Below are positions 16,988 to 25,471 of a DNA stretch of 55,427 nt, piece after piece. This DNA comes from an uncultured Oscillospiraceae bacterium (GTDB taxonomy: Bacteria > Bacillota > Clostridia > Oscillospirales > Ruminococcaceae). Under the pieces are notes generated by a model. It was not told the origin of the DNA. It saw nothing but the letters and a program-made list of their open reading frames with translations, and did no database searches. The position numbers were made by a program, and so were the translations under genes. The stretch covers positions 1 to 55,427 of the forward strand of contig CAKSPU010000010.1 of the NCBI GenBank assembly GCA_934486875.1, in the 5' to 3' direction. Numbering within the stretch: the stretch's first letter is position 1; every line of letters starts with the position of its first letter.

Positions 16988-17620
16988 ATGAAGTATATGG
17001 GAACGCCCTTCGGAATGTGGCTGATTTTCGGCAGCTCGTTCAGGGATAATCTCGTTTCACTTTTGGGATATGACGATAAAACCGCTGATGAAGTAAAGAA
17101 AAAAGCAAAGGTGAAATACAGCGAGATAATCGGAAAGCTGCCCGAGTTTGAAAAAGGGGACAGGTTCAGAATGAACATCGTGAACGCCTCCCTGCTTGCT
17201 GCGTTTATACTTAATATGCCCCAAAAGCCCACTGTGGAGCAGGTAGAAAAATATTTTGCAAAGTCGATGATGACAAATATGATGAAAAAATTCTGCGAAT
17301 CATCGGGCAGAAAGAAATTCACCGAGAAAGACACAGAGGGTATGAAACAGACTGCTGCATTCAGGGCAGGCGACAGAAATCCCTATTCGTGGAATATGGA
17401 CTATCTTCCCTATGAGGACGGCAGCGGCTATGAGGCAAGGTTTTACACCTGCGGCATCTGCGTTCTGATGAAGGAACTGGGACTGAGTGAATATGTCCCC
17501 GCAATGTGCCGCCTTGACTACACAATGGCGGAAGCGGGGAAAGCTGCGGATTTCGTCAGGGAATACACCCTTGCGTCAGGCGGACCCTACTGCGACTGCG
17601 GATATAAAAAGAAAAAGTAA
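16988..17620 (+). CDS. L-2-amino-thiazoline-4-carboxylic acid hydrolase-like protein
   Basis: This 210-residue protein resembles the ATC-hydrolase family (PF14196) in its C-terminal third. There a Cys-containing segment (CGICVLMKELGL), a CRLDY motif and the terminal TLASGGPYCDC are spaced as in that family. Most clostridial members have no tested activity; the named reaction is ring opening of a cysteine precursor. The ATG follows GAAAGGAATGG. The gene is monocistronic, between the pyrB terminator and the convergent apt gene. I am moderately sure of the family and unsure of the substrate. Confidence 0.65.
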   Translation: MKYMGTPFGMWLIFGSSFRDNLVSLLGYDDKTADEVKKKAKVKYSEIIGKLPEFEKGDRFRMNIVNASLLAAFILNMPQKPTVEQVEKYFAKSMMTNMMKKFCESSGRKKFTEKDTEGMKQTAAFRAGDRNPYSWNMDYLPYEDGSGYEARFYTCGICVLMKELGLSEYVPAMCRLDYTMAEAGKAADFVREYTLASGGPYCDCGYKKKK

Positions 17621-17671
17621 GGATATTTTCGGGGCGGGCACGCCTGTCCCGAACTTTATATAACCGCAAAA

Positions 17672-18196
17672 TTATTTTTCATCATAGGTAATAAGCGACT
17701 CCACATCATAGCCTTTGAGCTTGTTTCTGCCGTTTAAGCCCTTAAGCTCGATAAGGCAGAGTATCTTCACGACCTTTGCACCAAGCTGCTCGCAAAGCTT
17801 TACAGCGGCTTCAAGAGTTCCGCCCGTTGCCATAAGGTCATCGATTATGACCACTCTGTCGCCCTTTTTAAGGGAATCTGTGTGCATCTCTACAACGGCT
17901 GTTCCGTATTCAAGCTCATATTCTGCGGATACTGTCTCACGGGGAAGCCTGCCCTTTTTGCGGACGGGGACAAAGCCCTTGTTTTTGGCATATGCCACAG
18001 GTGCGCCGAAGAGGAAGCCTCTTGCGTCAAGTCCAGCAACAGCGTCAAATTCAACGCCCTCAAGCTTTCCGAGAAGCTCGTCTATTGATTTGTGAAAACC
18101 CTCGCTGTCCTGAAGAAGCGATGTTACATCGTGGAAAATAATTCCCTTTTGAGGAAAATCGGGAATGTCGGTTATGTATTTTTTTAAGTCGGTCAT
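17672..18196 (-). CDS. apt: Adenine phosphoribosyltransferase
   Basis: It makes AMP from adenine and PRPP (purine salvage). From ATG 18196, preceded by AAAGGA, it has 174 residues, the usual size. The PRPP-binding loop VVIIDDLMATGGT (about 117-129) and the hood motif GIIFHDVTSLL near the N-terminus are clear. An upstream in-frame ATG at 18238 lies within the promoter region and is rejected. It has a likely promoter at 18244-18272 (TTGATG-17-TATAAT) and is transcribed divergently from the tyrosine T-box. Confidence 0.96.
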   Translation of the reverse strand: MTDLKKYITDIPDFPQKGIIFHDVTSLLQDSEGFHKSIDELLGKLEGVEFDAVAGLDARGFLFGAPVAYAKNKGFVPVRKKGRLPRETVSAEYELEYGTAVVEMHTDSLKKGDRVVIIDDLMATGGTLEAAVKLCEQLGAKVVKILCLIELKGLNGRNKLKGYDVESLITYDEK

Positions 18197-18243
18197 ATTA
18201 AAATATCCTTTCCTTTTAAGAAGTGCAAACAAAACCATATATT

Positions 18244-18272
18244 ATTATACACATCATTTGATGAAACATCAA
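18244..18272 (-). promoter_or_regulatory. apt promoter
   Basis: On the minus strand, TTGATG (18267-18272), 17 bases and a perfect TATAAT (18244-18249) lie about 50 bases before the apt start. Confidence 0.65.
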
Positions 18273-18312
18273 GCGGTAAATTGAAAATTATCGTAATATC
18301 GGCAAAAAATCC

Positions 18313-18613
18313 TTGACAACGGCAAAGCTTTATGATATAATCAGCATTAATATGAGTTAAAATGCAGTGACGGAAAAAAAGCAGAGCATATCCGCTTTCA
18401 GAGAGCCTTCGGCAGGTGGGAGAGGGCAGCGGCGCTTTGAAGATACATTCCCGAGCAGATATGATGAAATTCAATTAGTCATATACGGACTGAGACACGT
18501 TACAGTCTCCCCAAGGTCATACGAAAGTATGATGAACTGAGGTGGTACAGCGCTTTCTTTTGCTAAAAAGGAAATTCGCCCTCTTGAAGCTCAGGCTTCG
18601 AGAGGGCTTTTTT
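18313..18613 (+). promoter_or_regulatory. Tyrosine T-box riboswitch with promoter
   Basis: TTGACA (18313-18318), 17 bases and TATAAT (18336-18341) drive the leader. Stem I shows AGAGAG and GGTGGGAGAGG-like signatures. The specifier triplet is TAC (18444-18446), six to four bases before CCCGAGC. This is the same offset that gives CTC in the leuA leader and GTA in the valS leader. The core AACTGAGGTGGTACAGCG is at 18535-18552. The terminator is GCCCTCTTGAAGC with GCTTCGAGAGGGC and TTTTTT (18578-18613). Tyrosine fits tyrS, but tyrS starts at 20668, after four other genes. Confidence 0.92.
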
Positions 18614-18629
18614 GGTTGGAGATGAAATT

Positions 18630-19187
18630 ATGAAAGCCACAAAAGCACTTTTCCTGCCCCTTGCATTTTCGCTGACACTCACAGCCTGCAAAGCCGATAT
18701 CCCGTCTCTTTCCGAAGCGGCGGCGCTTGATGATGATACGCTTTCACAAAAGCTGTCGGGCTGCACATTGGAAGAAATATCCGATGTGTGGGGCGAGCCT
18801 GCTGTGGGATACGGCGATATTTATACCTGTGATGACATAGGAATAGCGATTTTTCGGGATCCGAAGGGATATGTCAGCGGTGCAAAGATATGCAGCTGGT
18901 TCGAGGGAAGATATCTTTGTGACAAAGGCGGGGATATGGTTCTTGTTGAGCATAACGGATATATTGAGCCGACATCAGTTGCTGCCTATGATTTCAAATC
19001 CTTTACGGGTTTTGATTTTGCCGAATTTGAAAGCGGCGACAGGATAAAAATTCTCGTTGACGGGATTCGTGAAACCTATCCCGCACAGGCAACGGTCTAT
19101 GCAATGGAGCTTATCGAAAAAGGCAGCTATGACGATCTTGATGCCGATGTTATGGACAGGCTCAGGGAAATGGGCTGGACTATGTGA
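18630..19187 (+). CDS. Predicted lipoprotein, first gene under the tyrosine T-box
   Basis: This 185-residue protein has a signal peptide with lipobox LTAC (residues 17-20), so it should be exported and lipid-anchored. The mature part (EEISDVWGEP, then paired Cys residues, then a C-terminal ETYPAQATVY segment) has no recognised domain beyond the look of small DUF-type lipoproteins. The ATG at 18630 was chosen because the signal peptide starts there; the upstream in-frame start at 18612 lies in the terminator T-run. The stop is 9 bases before the methyltransferase ATG. Function unknown. Confidence 0.8.
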   Translation: MKATKALFLPLAFSLTLTACKADIPSLSEAAALDDDTLSQKLSGCTLEEISDVWGEPAVGYGDIYTCDDIGIAIFRDPKGYVSGAKICSWFEGRYLCDKGGDMVLVEHNGYIEPTSVAAYDFKSFTGFDFAEFESGDRIKILVDGIRETYPAQATVYAMELIEKGSYDDLDADVMDRLREMGWTM

Positions 19188-19196
19188 GGTGCTTTG

Positions 19197-19982
19197 ATGA
19201 CAAATAAGGATATCGACAGCGGCAAGCCCTTTGACTGGGGCAGAACATCGGGGGATTACGGAAAATACCGTGACATTTATCCCGATGGGTTTTACGAAAA
19301 GATACATTCTCTCGGCATCGGCATTTCGGGGCAGAGGGTTCTTGACATCGGTACGGGTACGGGCGTTATCCCAAGAAATATGTATCATTTCGGGGCGAAT
19401 TTCACAGGCACGGACATTTCCGAAAATCAGATAGCCGAAGCAAAGAGACTTGCGGCGGCAGAGGGTATGGATATAAATTTTCTCTGCTGCCCCACCGAAA
19501 AACTGAGCTTTCCCGAAAACTATTTCGATGCTGTTACAGCCTGTCAGTGCTTTTTCTACTTTGACCACGATATTACCGCACCGAAGCTTGCACATTTTCT
19601 CATAGACGGCGGAAAGCTCGGGGTGATGTATATGGGCTGGCTGCCGTATGAAGATAAAATTGCGGGAGCAAGCGAGGAGCTTGTGCTGAAATACAATCCG
19701 AAATGGTCGGGCAAGGGCGATGTGCGCCACGAAAACTATATTCCCGATGTGTATTCGGGATATTTCAGGAAGCTGTCTGCCGAAGTTTTTGACGTTAAGG
19801 TGCGTTTCACCCGTGAAAGCTGGAATGGGCGTATGAAAGCCTGCCGTGGAATTGGCGCATCGCTCTCCGATGATGAAATAGCGGCTTTTGACAGGGAGCA
19901 TATGTCTCTTCTTGAAAAGACCGCACCCGAAAGCTTTGATATCCTGCATTACTGTGCGGTGACGGTTCTGGAAAAGGCGTGA
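19197..19982 (+). CDS. Class I SAM-dependent methyltransferase
   Basis: This 261-residue protein has a Rossmann methyltransferase core: motif I VLDIGTGTGVIPRNM (about 48-62), the acidic TGTDIS of motif II (about 71), and FDAVTACQCFFYF for motif IV (about 107). The extra C-terminal 100 residues probably bind the substrate. The substrate is not identifiable; small-molecule methylation is most likely. The ATG at 19197 is preferred over the TTG at 19194. It lies between a lipoprotein and a membrane protein in a tightly packed unit ending at tyrS. Confidence 0.88.
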   Translation: MTNKDIDSGKPFDWGRTSGDYGKYRDIYPDGFYEKIHSLGIGISGQRVLDIGTGTGVIPRNMYHFGANFTGTDISENQIAEAKRLAAAEGMDINFLCCPTEKLSFPENYFDAVTACQCFFYFDHDITAPKLAHFLIDGGKLGVMYMGWLPYEDKIAGASEELVLKYNPKWSGKGDVRHENYIPDVYSGYFRKLSAEVFDVKVRFTRESWNGRMKACRGIGASLSDDEIAAFDREHMSLLEKTAPESFDILHYCAVTVLEKA

Positions 19983-19986
19983 GAAA

Positions 19987-20493
19987 ATGAAATGCAGATT
20001 TAACTCAACGGGCACTCTCGGAACTCTGTATGAAACAGCTGTAGTTATTGCGACAATGTCCGCAAGCTTATTTCTGAGCTGTATCAGACCTGAATTTTCA
20101 GCGGCTATGACTGCTTGGGCAATTATTTTCATCATTTCCGCCGTGGCTGCCGTTTTTTTGCTTAACATTAAGGGCGGAGTGATATATGCCAAAAGTGATA
20201 AGCTTGTTATCACCCACAGCTTTGCATCTCGGAAAGTCCTTATTTCAAGGATAAGCTATGAGTATATCCAATATGCCGACTATAATGTGACACAGAAACG
20301 CAGCAGGATAAGCTTTTACTGCTATGTGTTTGAGCTTATTATACATATGAAAAACGGAAAGAAAATAAAGCTTTGCGTTGATCTTCATATTCCCGAGGAC
20401 AAGCCTATGTGTGACCCCGACGGCTACAAGCGGTATATAAACGATCTGCCTGTGATGAAGCTTTGCAGATATATAAACGAAAGATCAAAATAA
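19987..20493 (+). CDS. Small membrane protein with PH-like C-terminal region
   Basis: This 168-residue protein has two hydrophobic segments (about 14-32 and 42-61), then a beta-rich region of about 100 residues starting at KGGVIYAKSDKLVITHS. This arrangement resembles bacterial PH-domain membrane proteins, but I recognise no specific family. It starts 4 bases after the methyltransferase stop and has no terminator after it, so it probably reads on into tyrS. Confidence 0.7.
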   Translation: MKCRFNSTGTLGTLYETAVVIATMSASLFLSCIRPEFSAAMTAWAIIFIISAVAAVFLLNIKGGVIYAKSDKLVITHSFASRKVLISRISYEYIQYADYNVTQKRSRISFYCYVFELIIHMKNGKKIKLCVDLHIPEDKPMCDPDGYKRYINDLPVMKLCRYINERSK

Positions 20494-20567
20494 AAAATCA
20501 ACCTGAAAGGCGGTGGTATCAGTGAGACCTCATATCGGTTTCATCTCATATTAAGGGGGAAATATAA

Positions 20568-20642
20568 ATGGTAATATGGCTGTTGATAGCGGCGTTCTGC
20601 TTTTATCAGGCTTACAAAATAATAAAAAATAAAAACAAATAA
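20568..20642 (+). CDS. 24-residue single-pass membrane peptide
   Basis: A short ORF beginning MVIWLLIAAFCFYQAYK and ending in a Lys/Asn-rich tail. It has AAGGGGGAA eight bases before the ATG and ends 25 bases before tyrS. A hydrophobic stretch (2-16) followed by a positive tail is the usual form of small membrane proteins. It may instead serve as a translated leader for tyrS. It is supported only by its ribosome site and composition. Confidence 0.5.
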   Translation: MVIWLLIAAFCFYQAYKIIKNKNK

Positions 20643-20667
20643 ACAAAAATAAACGGAGGAAATTCAA

Positions 20668-21882
20668 ATGACTTTATACGAAGAACTTACCCGAAGAGGA
20701 CTTATCGCTCAGGTGACTGACGAGCAGCAGATAAGCGAGATGATAAACAACGGAAAGGCTACCTTCTACATCGGCTTTGACCCCACAGCCGACAGCCTTC
20801 ACGTTGGTCACTTTATGGCTCTCTGCCTTATGAAGAGACTCCAGATGGCAGGCAACAAGCCTATCGTCCTTATCGGCGGCGGCACAGGTATGATCGGTGA
20901 CCCCTCGGGCAAATCCGATATGAGAAAGATGATGACACAGGAAACCGTTCAGCACAACTGCGACTGCTTCAAAAAGCAGATGAGCCGCTTTATCGACTTT
21001 TCCGAGGGCAAGGCTATTATGGTGAATAATGCCGACTGGCTTATGAACCTGAACTACATTGAGCTTCTCCGTGAGGTAGGCGCTTGCTTCTCCGTAAACA
21101 AGATGCTCACATTCGAGTGCTATAAGCAGAGAATGGAGAGGGGACTTACATTCCTCGAGTTCAACTATATGATAATGCAGTCCTACGATTTCTATATGCT
21201 TTTCCAAAAATACGGCTGCAATATGCAGTTCGGCGGCGATGACCAGTGGGCTAATATGCTGGGCGGCACAGAGCTTATCAGAAAGAAGCTTGCAAAGGAC
21301 GCTCACGCAATGACCATTACTCTCCTCACAAACTCCGAGGGCAAGAAAATGGGCAAGACCGAAAAGGGCGCTGTATGGCTCGACCCCGAAAAAACATCTC
21401 CCTACGATTTCTTCCAGTACTGGAGAAATGTTGGCGATAATGATGTTATCAAGTGCTTAAAGCTCCTTACATTCCTGCCCATTGAGCAGATTGAGGAAAT
21501 GGAGCGCACAATGACAGGCGCAGAGCTCAACAAGGCAAAGGAGATCCTTGCTTATGAGCTTACCTCCCTTATCCACGGCAAGGAAGAGGCTGACAAGTGC
21601 CTTGAAGCCGCAAAGAAGCTTTTCGGCGGCTCGGGAAATACCGATGATATGCCCACAACAGAGATGCCCGCAGCAGAGCTTGAGGGCGGCATAAACATTC
21701 TCGACCTCCTTGTAAAGACAGCTCTCTGCCCCTCCAAGAGCGAGGCAAGACGACTTGTTACACAGGGCGGCGTTTCCGTTGATGATGCAAAGGTGACTGA
21801 CCCCAATGCTATGGTTGAGATTTCCGACAGCGTTATAGTCAAGAAGGGCAAGAAGGTTTACCACAAGGTAACAAGAGCATAA
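20668..21882 (+). CDS. tyrS: Tyrosyl-tRNA synthetase
   Basis: It charges tRNA-Tyr with tyrosine. The 404-residue class I enzyme shows the tyrosine-pocket segment [16 protein letters not shown] (HVGH is the HIGH motif, about 43-46) and [13 protein letters not shown], the KMSKS equivalent (about 226). The C-terminal 65 residues form an S4 RNA-binding domain ([18 protein letters not shown]). AACGGAGGAA precedes the ATG. No strong promoter was seen directly upstream, so it probably depends on the tyrosine T-box at 18313 via a polycistronic transcript. A terminator follows. Confidence 0.97.
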   Translation: MTLYEELTRRGLIAQVTDEQQISEMINNGKATFYIGFDPTADSLHVGHFMALCLMKRLQMAGNKPIVLIGGGTGMIGDPSGKSDMRKMMTQETVQHNCDCFKKQMSRFIDFSEGKAIMVNNADWLMNLNYIELLREVGACFSVNKMLTFECYKQRMERGLTFLEFNYMIMQSYDFYMLFQKYGCNMQFGGDDQWANMLGGTELIRKKLAKDAHAMTITLLTNSEGKKMGKTEKGAVWLDPEKTSPYDFFQYWRNVGDNDVIKCLKLLTFLPIEQIEEMERTMTGAELNKAKEILAYELTSLIHGKEEADKCLEAAKKLFGGSGNTDDMPTTEMPAAELEGGINILDLLVKTALCPSKSEARRLVTQGGVSVDDAKVTDPNAMVEISDSVIVKKGKKVYHKVTRA

Positions 21883-21905
21883 TTTTATCTCATATAATAA
21901 TATAA

Positions 21906-21947
21906 CGGGGCTCCGCATTTCAGTTTTGCGGAGCCCCGTTTTATTTT
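21906..21947 (+). terminator. tyrS terminator
   Basis: CGGGGCTCCGCA and TGCGGAGCCCCG form a perfect 12 bp stem, followed by TTTTATTTT, 23 bases after the tyrS stop. Confidence 0.92.
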
Positions 21948-22002
21948 GTGGAAAAAGCAAGACAAATAAAAGCTTCGGTAAAGAGGGCAATTGTCTTGCT
22001 AA

Positions 22003-22160
22003 TACTAATAACCAATTAACCTATAGACAAATCCTCGGCTGAAATAAGCCCATTCGTCGTCAAGCTCCTTTGCCGGGCGGCAAGCCCGCCTGCAGTCGCT
22101 TTCCTAGACTGGGCTTATTTCATCTGTCGGCTTTATCTATAGAACAATCGGTTATTAGTA
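22003..22160. mobile_element. MITE-like inverted-repeat element, family A
   Basis: This 158-base non-coding element has imperfect terminal inverted repeats of about 50 bases starting TACTAATAACCAATT on the left; the right end is the complement with one change. Inside are matching GAAATAAGCCC / GGGCTTATTTC arms. Ends of the form TA-CTAATAACC fit insertion at TA, as for IS630-type elements, though the duplication cannot be proved here. A near-identical copy begins at 55356. No ORF is present. It sits between the tyrS terminator and the end of the sensor kinase gene. Confidence 0.75.
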
Positions 22161-22220
22161 TAAAAACAATATCTTTTTCAATAGTTTAGCTTCCTCCCAA
22201 GTGCAGGAGCAGATGATTTT

Positions 22221-23546
22221 TTACCGCAGTACATTCAGTATTACCGAAAATGCTGTCTTTTCATTGTCCGATTCTGCGGATATGCTGCCGCCGTGCTTTT
22301 CAGCAATTGCCTTTGCAATGGCAAGACCAAGCCCGAAGCCGCCTGTGGAGCTGCTTCGTGATGCGTCGGTGCGGTAGTAGCGGTCGAATATCCGTTCAAG
22401 CTCATCGGCGGGGATAGGCGTGCCTTTATTTGATACGGTAAGCTTCGCCTTTCCCTTTTTTGAGACTTTCAGGGAGATGAAGATGTCCGAATGCTCGGCG
22501 GAATGGTTCACGGCATTGTCAACGAGAATGTTTATCATTCTCACAAGACTTTCCTTTTCACCCTTGACTATAACTCCGTTTTCAATGTCGGGGCATATGG
22601 TCTTTCCACGTTCAAACGCCACAGCCTCCATTGCAAGACACACGCCCTCTGCCGCTTCGGACAGGTCAACATCTGTCATAACGGGGGGCCCGTCTGTCCG
22701 CTCTTCCCTTGAAAGGTAGAGCATCTCGTTTATGAGCCTGGACATTTTTTCGGCTTCGCAGCGAATGTATCCGAACCATTTCCCCTGTCCCGCAACCGTG
22801 TCATCGGGATTGGAGGTTATAACATCGAGATTTGCGTTTATGACCGTCAGGGGAGTTTTCAGTTCGTGGGAAGCGTTTGAGAAAAATACCCTCTGCCTGT
22901 TCCAAGCGTCCTCAATAGGTATCACAGCCCATTTTGACAGCATTACCGACAGCAGGAAAAGCACCGCCAGAGCAGGCACGAATATTGCCAGCAGGATCAC
23001 CAGCAGCCTGCGGAGAGTGGAAAGCTCTTCCGAGCGGTCAAGGAGTATTATCTGCCGTCCGTCAGCCGTATCTTTCAGCCTGTAGCGGTAGGACACGCCG
23101 CCTGCGGTTATGCAGCCATCGTATTTGCCCTCACGGCTGATTATTTCCTTTGCTGCCTCTGTGACAGCGGCGCTTTGTTCATCGGACTCAGCCGAATCGG
23201 TAAAAAAGCGCTCACGGCTGTAGAAAATGCTTTCAATTTCATTTTCGCTGTCAAGCTTTACGGTTATCCAGCCCGAGGACATCTGCAAATGCTTTCTGTC
23301 GTTATGGCGGTCGGGGATATCCTCGGGAGCGTCATCGGGAGGCTCTTCATCAATATCCCGTGGCGGCGGTGGATTTTCCCACCTTCCGCTGTAATCCAGC
23401 GATGAAGCGAAATCTATCATTCTCAGGGCATTCTGCTCCTCGGAGCGGTACATCGAGATGTATATTGCCCCCAGCACGCCTATCATCACAAGTGTGAGCA
23501 GCCCTGTCAGAACAAAGGTGAACCTTGCACGAAGCTTCTTTATCAT
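22221..23546 (-). CDS. Sensor histidine kinase
   Basis: This 441-residue membrane kinase has transmembrane segments at about 10-32 and 180-202 flanking an extracytoplasmic sensor rich in Pro and acidic residues (about 55-80). After that come the phosphoacceptor motif SNASHELKTPLTV (His about 229), the N-box NILVDNAVNHS (about 338) and the G-boxes ending FGLGLAIAKAIAEKHGG. It overlaps the upstream response-regulator gene by 4 bases, so the two are co-translated and form one two-component system. The signal is unknown. Confidence 0.93.
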   Translation of the reverse strand: MIKKLRARFTFVLTGLLTLVMIGVLGAIYISMYRSEEQNALRMIDFASSLDYSGRWENPPPPRDIDEEPPDDAPEDIPDRHNDRKHLQMSSGWITVKLDSENEIESIFYSRERFFTDSAESDEQSAAVTEAAKEIISREGKYDGCITAGGVSYRYRLKDTADGRQIILLDRSEELSTLRRLLVILLAIFVPALAVLFLLSVMLSKWAVIPIEDAWNRQRVFFSNASHELKTPLTVINANLDVITSNPDDTVAGQGKWFGYIRCEAEKMSRLINEMLYLSREERTDGPPVMTDVDLSEAAEGVCLAMEAVAFERGKTICPDIENGVIVKGEKESLVRMINILVDNAVNHSAEHSDIFISLKVSKKGKAKLTVSNKGTPIPADELERIFDRYYRTDASRSSSTGGFGLGLAIAKAIAEKHGGSISAESDNEKTAFSVILNVLR

Positions 23547-24229
23547 AGCGCTCCGTCCTCCTCAAGGGTATATCCCACGCCACGGACGGTTTTTATGGCG
23601 GCCTTTGACTTTATAAAATCAAGCTTCTTGCGGAGAAATGAGATGTATACCTCAACATTGTTGTACTCCGCATCGGAATCATAGCCCCAGATCTTGGTGA
23701 TAAGGGTTTCCTTGCTCAGCACCCTGCCGCTGTTTTTCATAAGCAGCTCCATTATTGAAAATTCCTTAAGCCCCAGCTTAAGTGAATTTTTCCCGCTGGA
23801 AAGCTCATATGCCGCCGTGTCAAGAGACAGATCGCCGCAGGTTATTATGTCCGAATTAACTATTGCGGCACTGCTCCGCCGACCGAGGGCTCTTACTCTC
23901 GCAAGAAGCTCTTCGGTGGCGAATGGCTTTGTGAGGTAATCATCAGCACCGCTGTCAAGACCCTTTACCTTGTCGGATATCTCGTCCTTGGCGGTGAACA
24001 TAAGCACGGGGGTGTCCATTCCCTCCGCACGTATCTTCCTGAGCACCTCGATGCCGTTCATTCCCGGCATCATAATGTCCAGCACGATAACATCATATAT
24101 CCCCGTGAGAGCGTTGTCGAGAGCGTCAATGCCGTTTCCGAAAGCGTCTGCGGTTATCTTGTTCTTTGCAAATATCTGCACGAGGGCATCGGCAAGCTTT
24201 TCCTCGTCCTCGGCTATCATTATCCGCAT
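23543..24229 (-). CDS. OmpR/PhoB-family response regulator
   Basis: This 228-residue protein has a receiver domain with acidic pocket EDE (7-9), phosphoacceptor Asp51 in VLDIMMPG, the conserved Thr (FTAKDE) and Lys (LTKPF), then a C-terminal winged helix (about 130-225) ending VRGVGYTLEE. It should bind DNA when phosphorylated by the adjacent kinase. It follows the Fn3 secreted-protein gene by about 65 bases, which raises the possibility that the secreted protein is a target; nothing in the sequence proves it. Confidence 0.94.
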   Translation of the reverse strand: MRIMIAEDEEKLADALVQIFAKNKITADAFGNGIDALDNALTGIYDVIVLDIMMPGMNGIEVLRKIRAEGMDTPVLMFTAKDEISDKVKGLDSGADDYLTKPFATEELLARVRALGRRSSAAIVNSDIITCGDLSLDTAAYELSSGKNSLKLGLKEFSIMELLMKNSGRVLSKETLITKIWGYDSDAEYNNVEVYISFLRKKLDFIKSKAAIKTVRGVGYTLEEDGAL

Positions 24230-24295
24230 ATTTCTGCCCCCTATCTTTATCGGATTGCTGCAATTATATCAGACAGGGCTTAAATAAATCTTAAA

Positions 24296-25423
24296 TCAGT
24301 TTGCGGTTTTTTTGCCGCCTACTGATGATGAGGGTACCTTTGGGGTGGCGGAAGCCGCACCTGAGATCTTGCCTGCTTCATATTTCTTTGTGCTTGAATT
24401 GTAGCGGACAGCTGCTACCTTGAATTTGTAGCTCTTGCCGTTTGTGAGATTCTTTACAGTACACTTTGTGCTCTTGATGGTTTTGAAGGTCTTGTATTTC
24501 TTTGAAGCGGAATCATAAAAGTATATCCTGTATCCGTCTGCACCGTCAACGCTGCTCCAGGAAAGGGTTATCCTGGAGTCGCCTGCCTTGGCGCTTACGC
24601 TGTTGGGAGCGGAAAGCATATATACCGAGTCCTTTTTGGGAGCAGCTTCAGAGCTGCTTTCGCCTGCCTGCTTCTTGGCAAGGTCGGAAACAAAGGTATA
24701 ATCCACAGATGTCATAGCGGAAAATGACTTGTTGATGATCTTTATTGTGTATTTTTCGCCGTCTTTGAGACCCTTTGCCTCTGTGCTGCAATCAGTGGTG
24801 CTATTGGAGAAAACGGTCTTGCCGGAGCGATCCTCAACGCTCACGCTGAAAATGTCCTTTGATTTCATAAAATCATTGGGATTTGTCCAGCTGATAAGGA
24901 GCTTGCCGTTATTTACCATAAGAGCAACATTCTGAGGTGCGCCGTACTGGGGATATTCGCTCATATCCGACTTGACGGTGAATTTGCTTGAGGAGGGAGC
25001 GTAGAAGGTCGAGGGAGTAGAATCTGTCTCACCTGTTCTGAGGGCTATAACACAGGCATAGAAATCCTTTTGTGAATTATAATCAACATTGAACACTGTC
25101 TCGGGAACGATAACGGCGTTGTAAACATATGACGGATAATAGGTCTTGATAACAGTGCCGTCGGTGGTGCATATCTTTACCGCATATGAAGCTGCGGAGG
25201 GAACAGCAGTCCAGCTGAGCTTTACACAGCCGTTAAAAAATTCGGGGATAGCATTCTGAACGACAGAGGCTGATGTTGCGGTGGCAGTGGCAGAAGCTGT
25301 TGTGCCGGTAGTGTTTCCGCTCACAACGGTAAAATCCACAGCGCCTGCGGAAGCTGTGCCGAGAACAGATACGGACATAGCCGCAGCCATAAGGGAAGCA
25401 GTGATCTTCATTGTATATTTCAT
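24296..25423 (-). CDS. Secreted protein with fibronectin type III-like domains
   Basis: This 375-residue protein has a signal peptide (1 to about 28, ending SAGA). It then has Fn3-like repeats: one near 45-150 (VKLSWTAVPSAASYAVKI), a middle one near 155-245 (LLISWTNPNDF), and a clear C-terminal one near 275-360 (ITLSWSSVDGADGYRIYFY and KCTVKNLTNGKSYKFKVAAV). It ends in a Ser/Lys tail with no LPXTG motif. Such proteins act on the cell surface or in binding carbohydrate or protein; the partner is unknown. Confidence 0.85.
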   Translation of the reverse strand: MKYTMKITASLMAAAMSVSVLGTASAGAVDFTVVSGNTTGTTASATATATSASVVQNAIPEFFNGCVKLSWTAVPSAASYAVKICTTDGTVIKTYYPSYVYNAVIVPETVFNVDYNSQKDFYACVIALRTGETDSTPSTFYAPSSSKFTVKSDMSEYPQYGAPQNVALMVNNGKLLISWTNPNDFMKSKDIFSVSVEDRSGKTVFSNSTTDCSTEAKGLKDGEKYTIKIINKSFSAMTSVDYTFVSDLAKKQAGESSSEAAPKKDSVYMLSAPNSVSAKAGDSRITLSWSSVDGADGYRIYFYDSASKKYKTFKTIKSTKCTVKNLTNGKSYKFKVAAVRYNSSTKKYEAGKISGAASATPKVPSSSVGGKKTAN

Positions 25424-25471
25424 ATGTATGACCCGCCTTTCAAAAAATTTAAGTTAATCTTGAATAGTTTA

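Noticed and set aside
18975..20213. 412-residue open frame antisense to the lipoprotein, methyltransferase and membrane-protein genes
   Set aside because: The plus-strand frames carry a lipobox, a methyltransferase motif I and tight operon spacing; the minus frame has no family motif or ribosome site.
22070..22110. GC-rich centre of the family A element as a separate terminator
   Set aside because: The stem is the apex of the larger inverted repeat and has no T-run or gene ending next to it.
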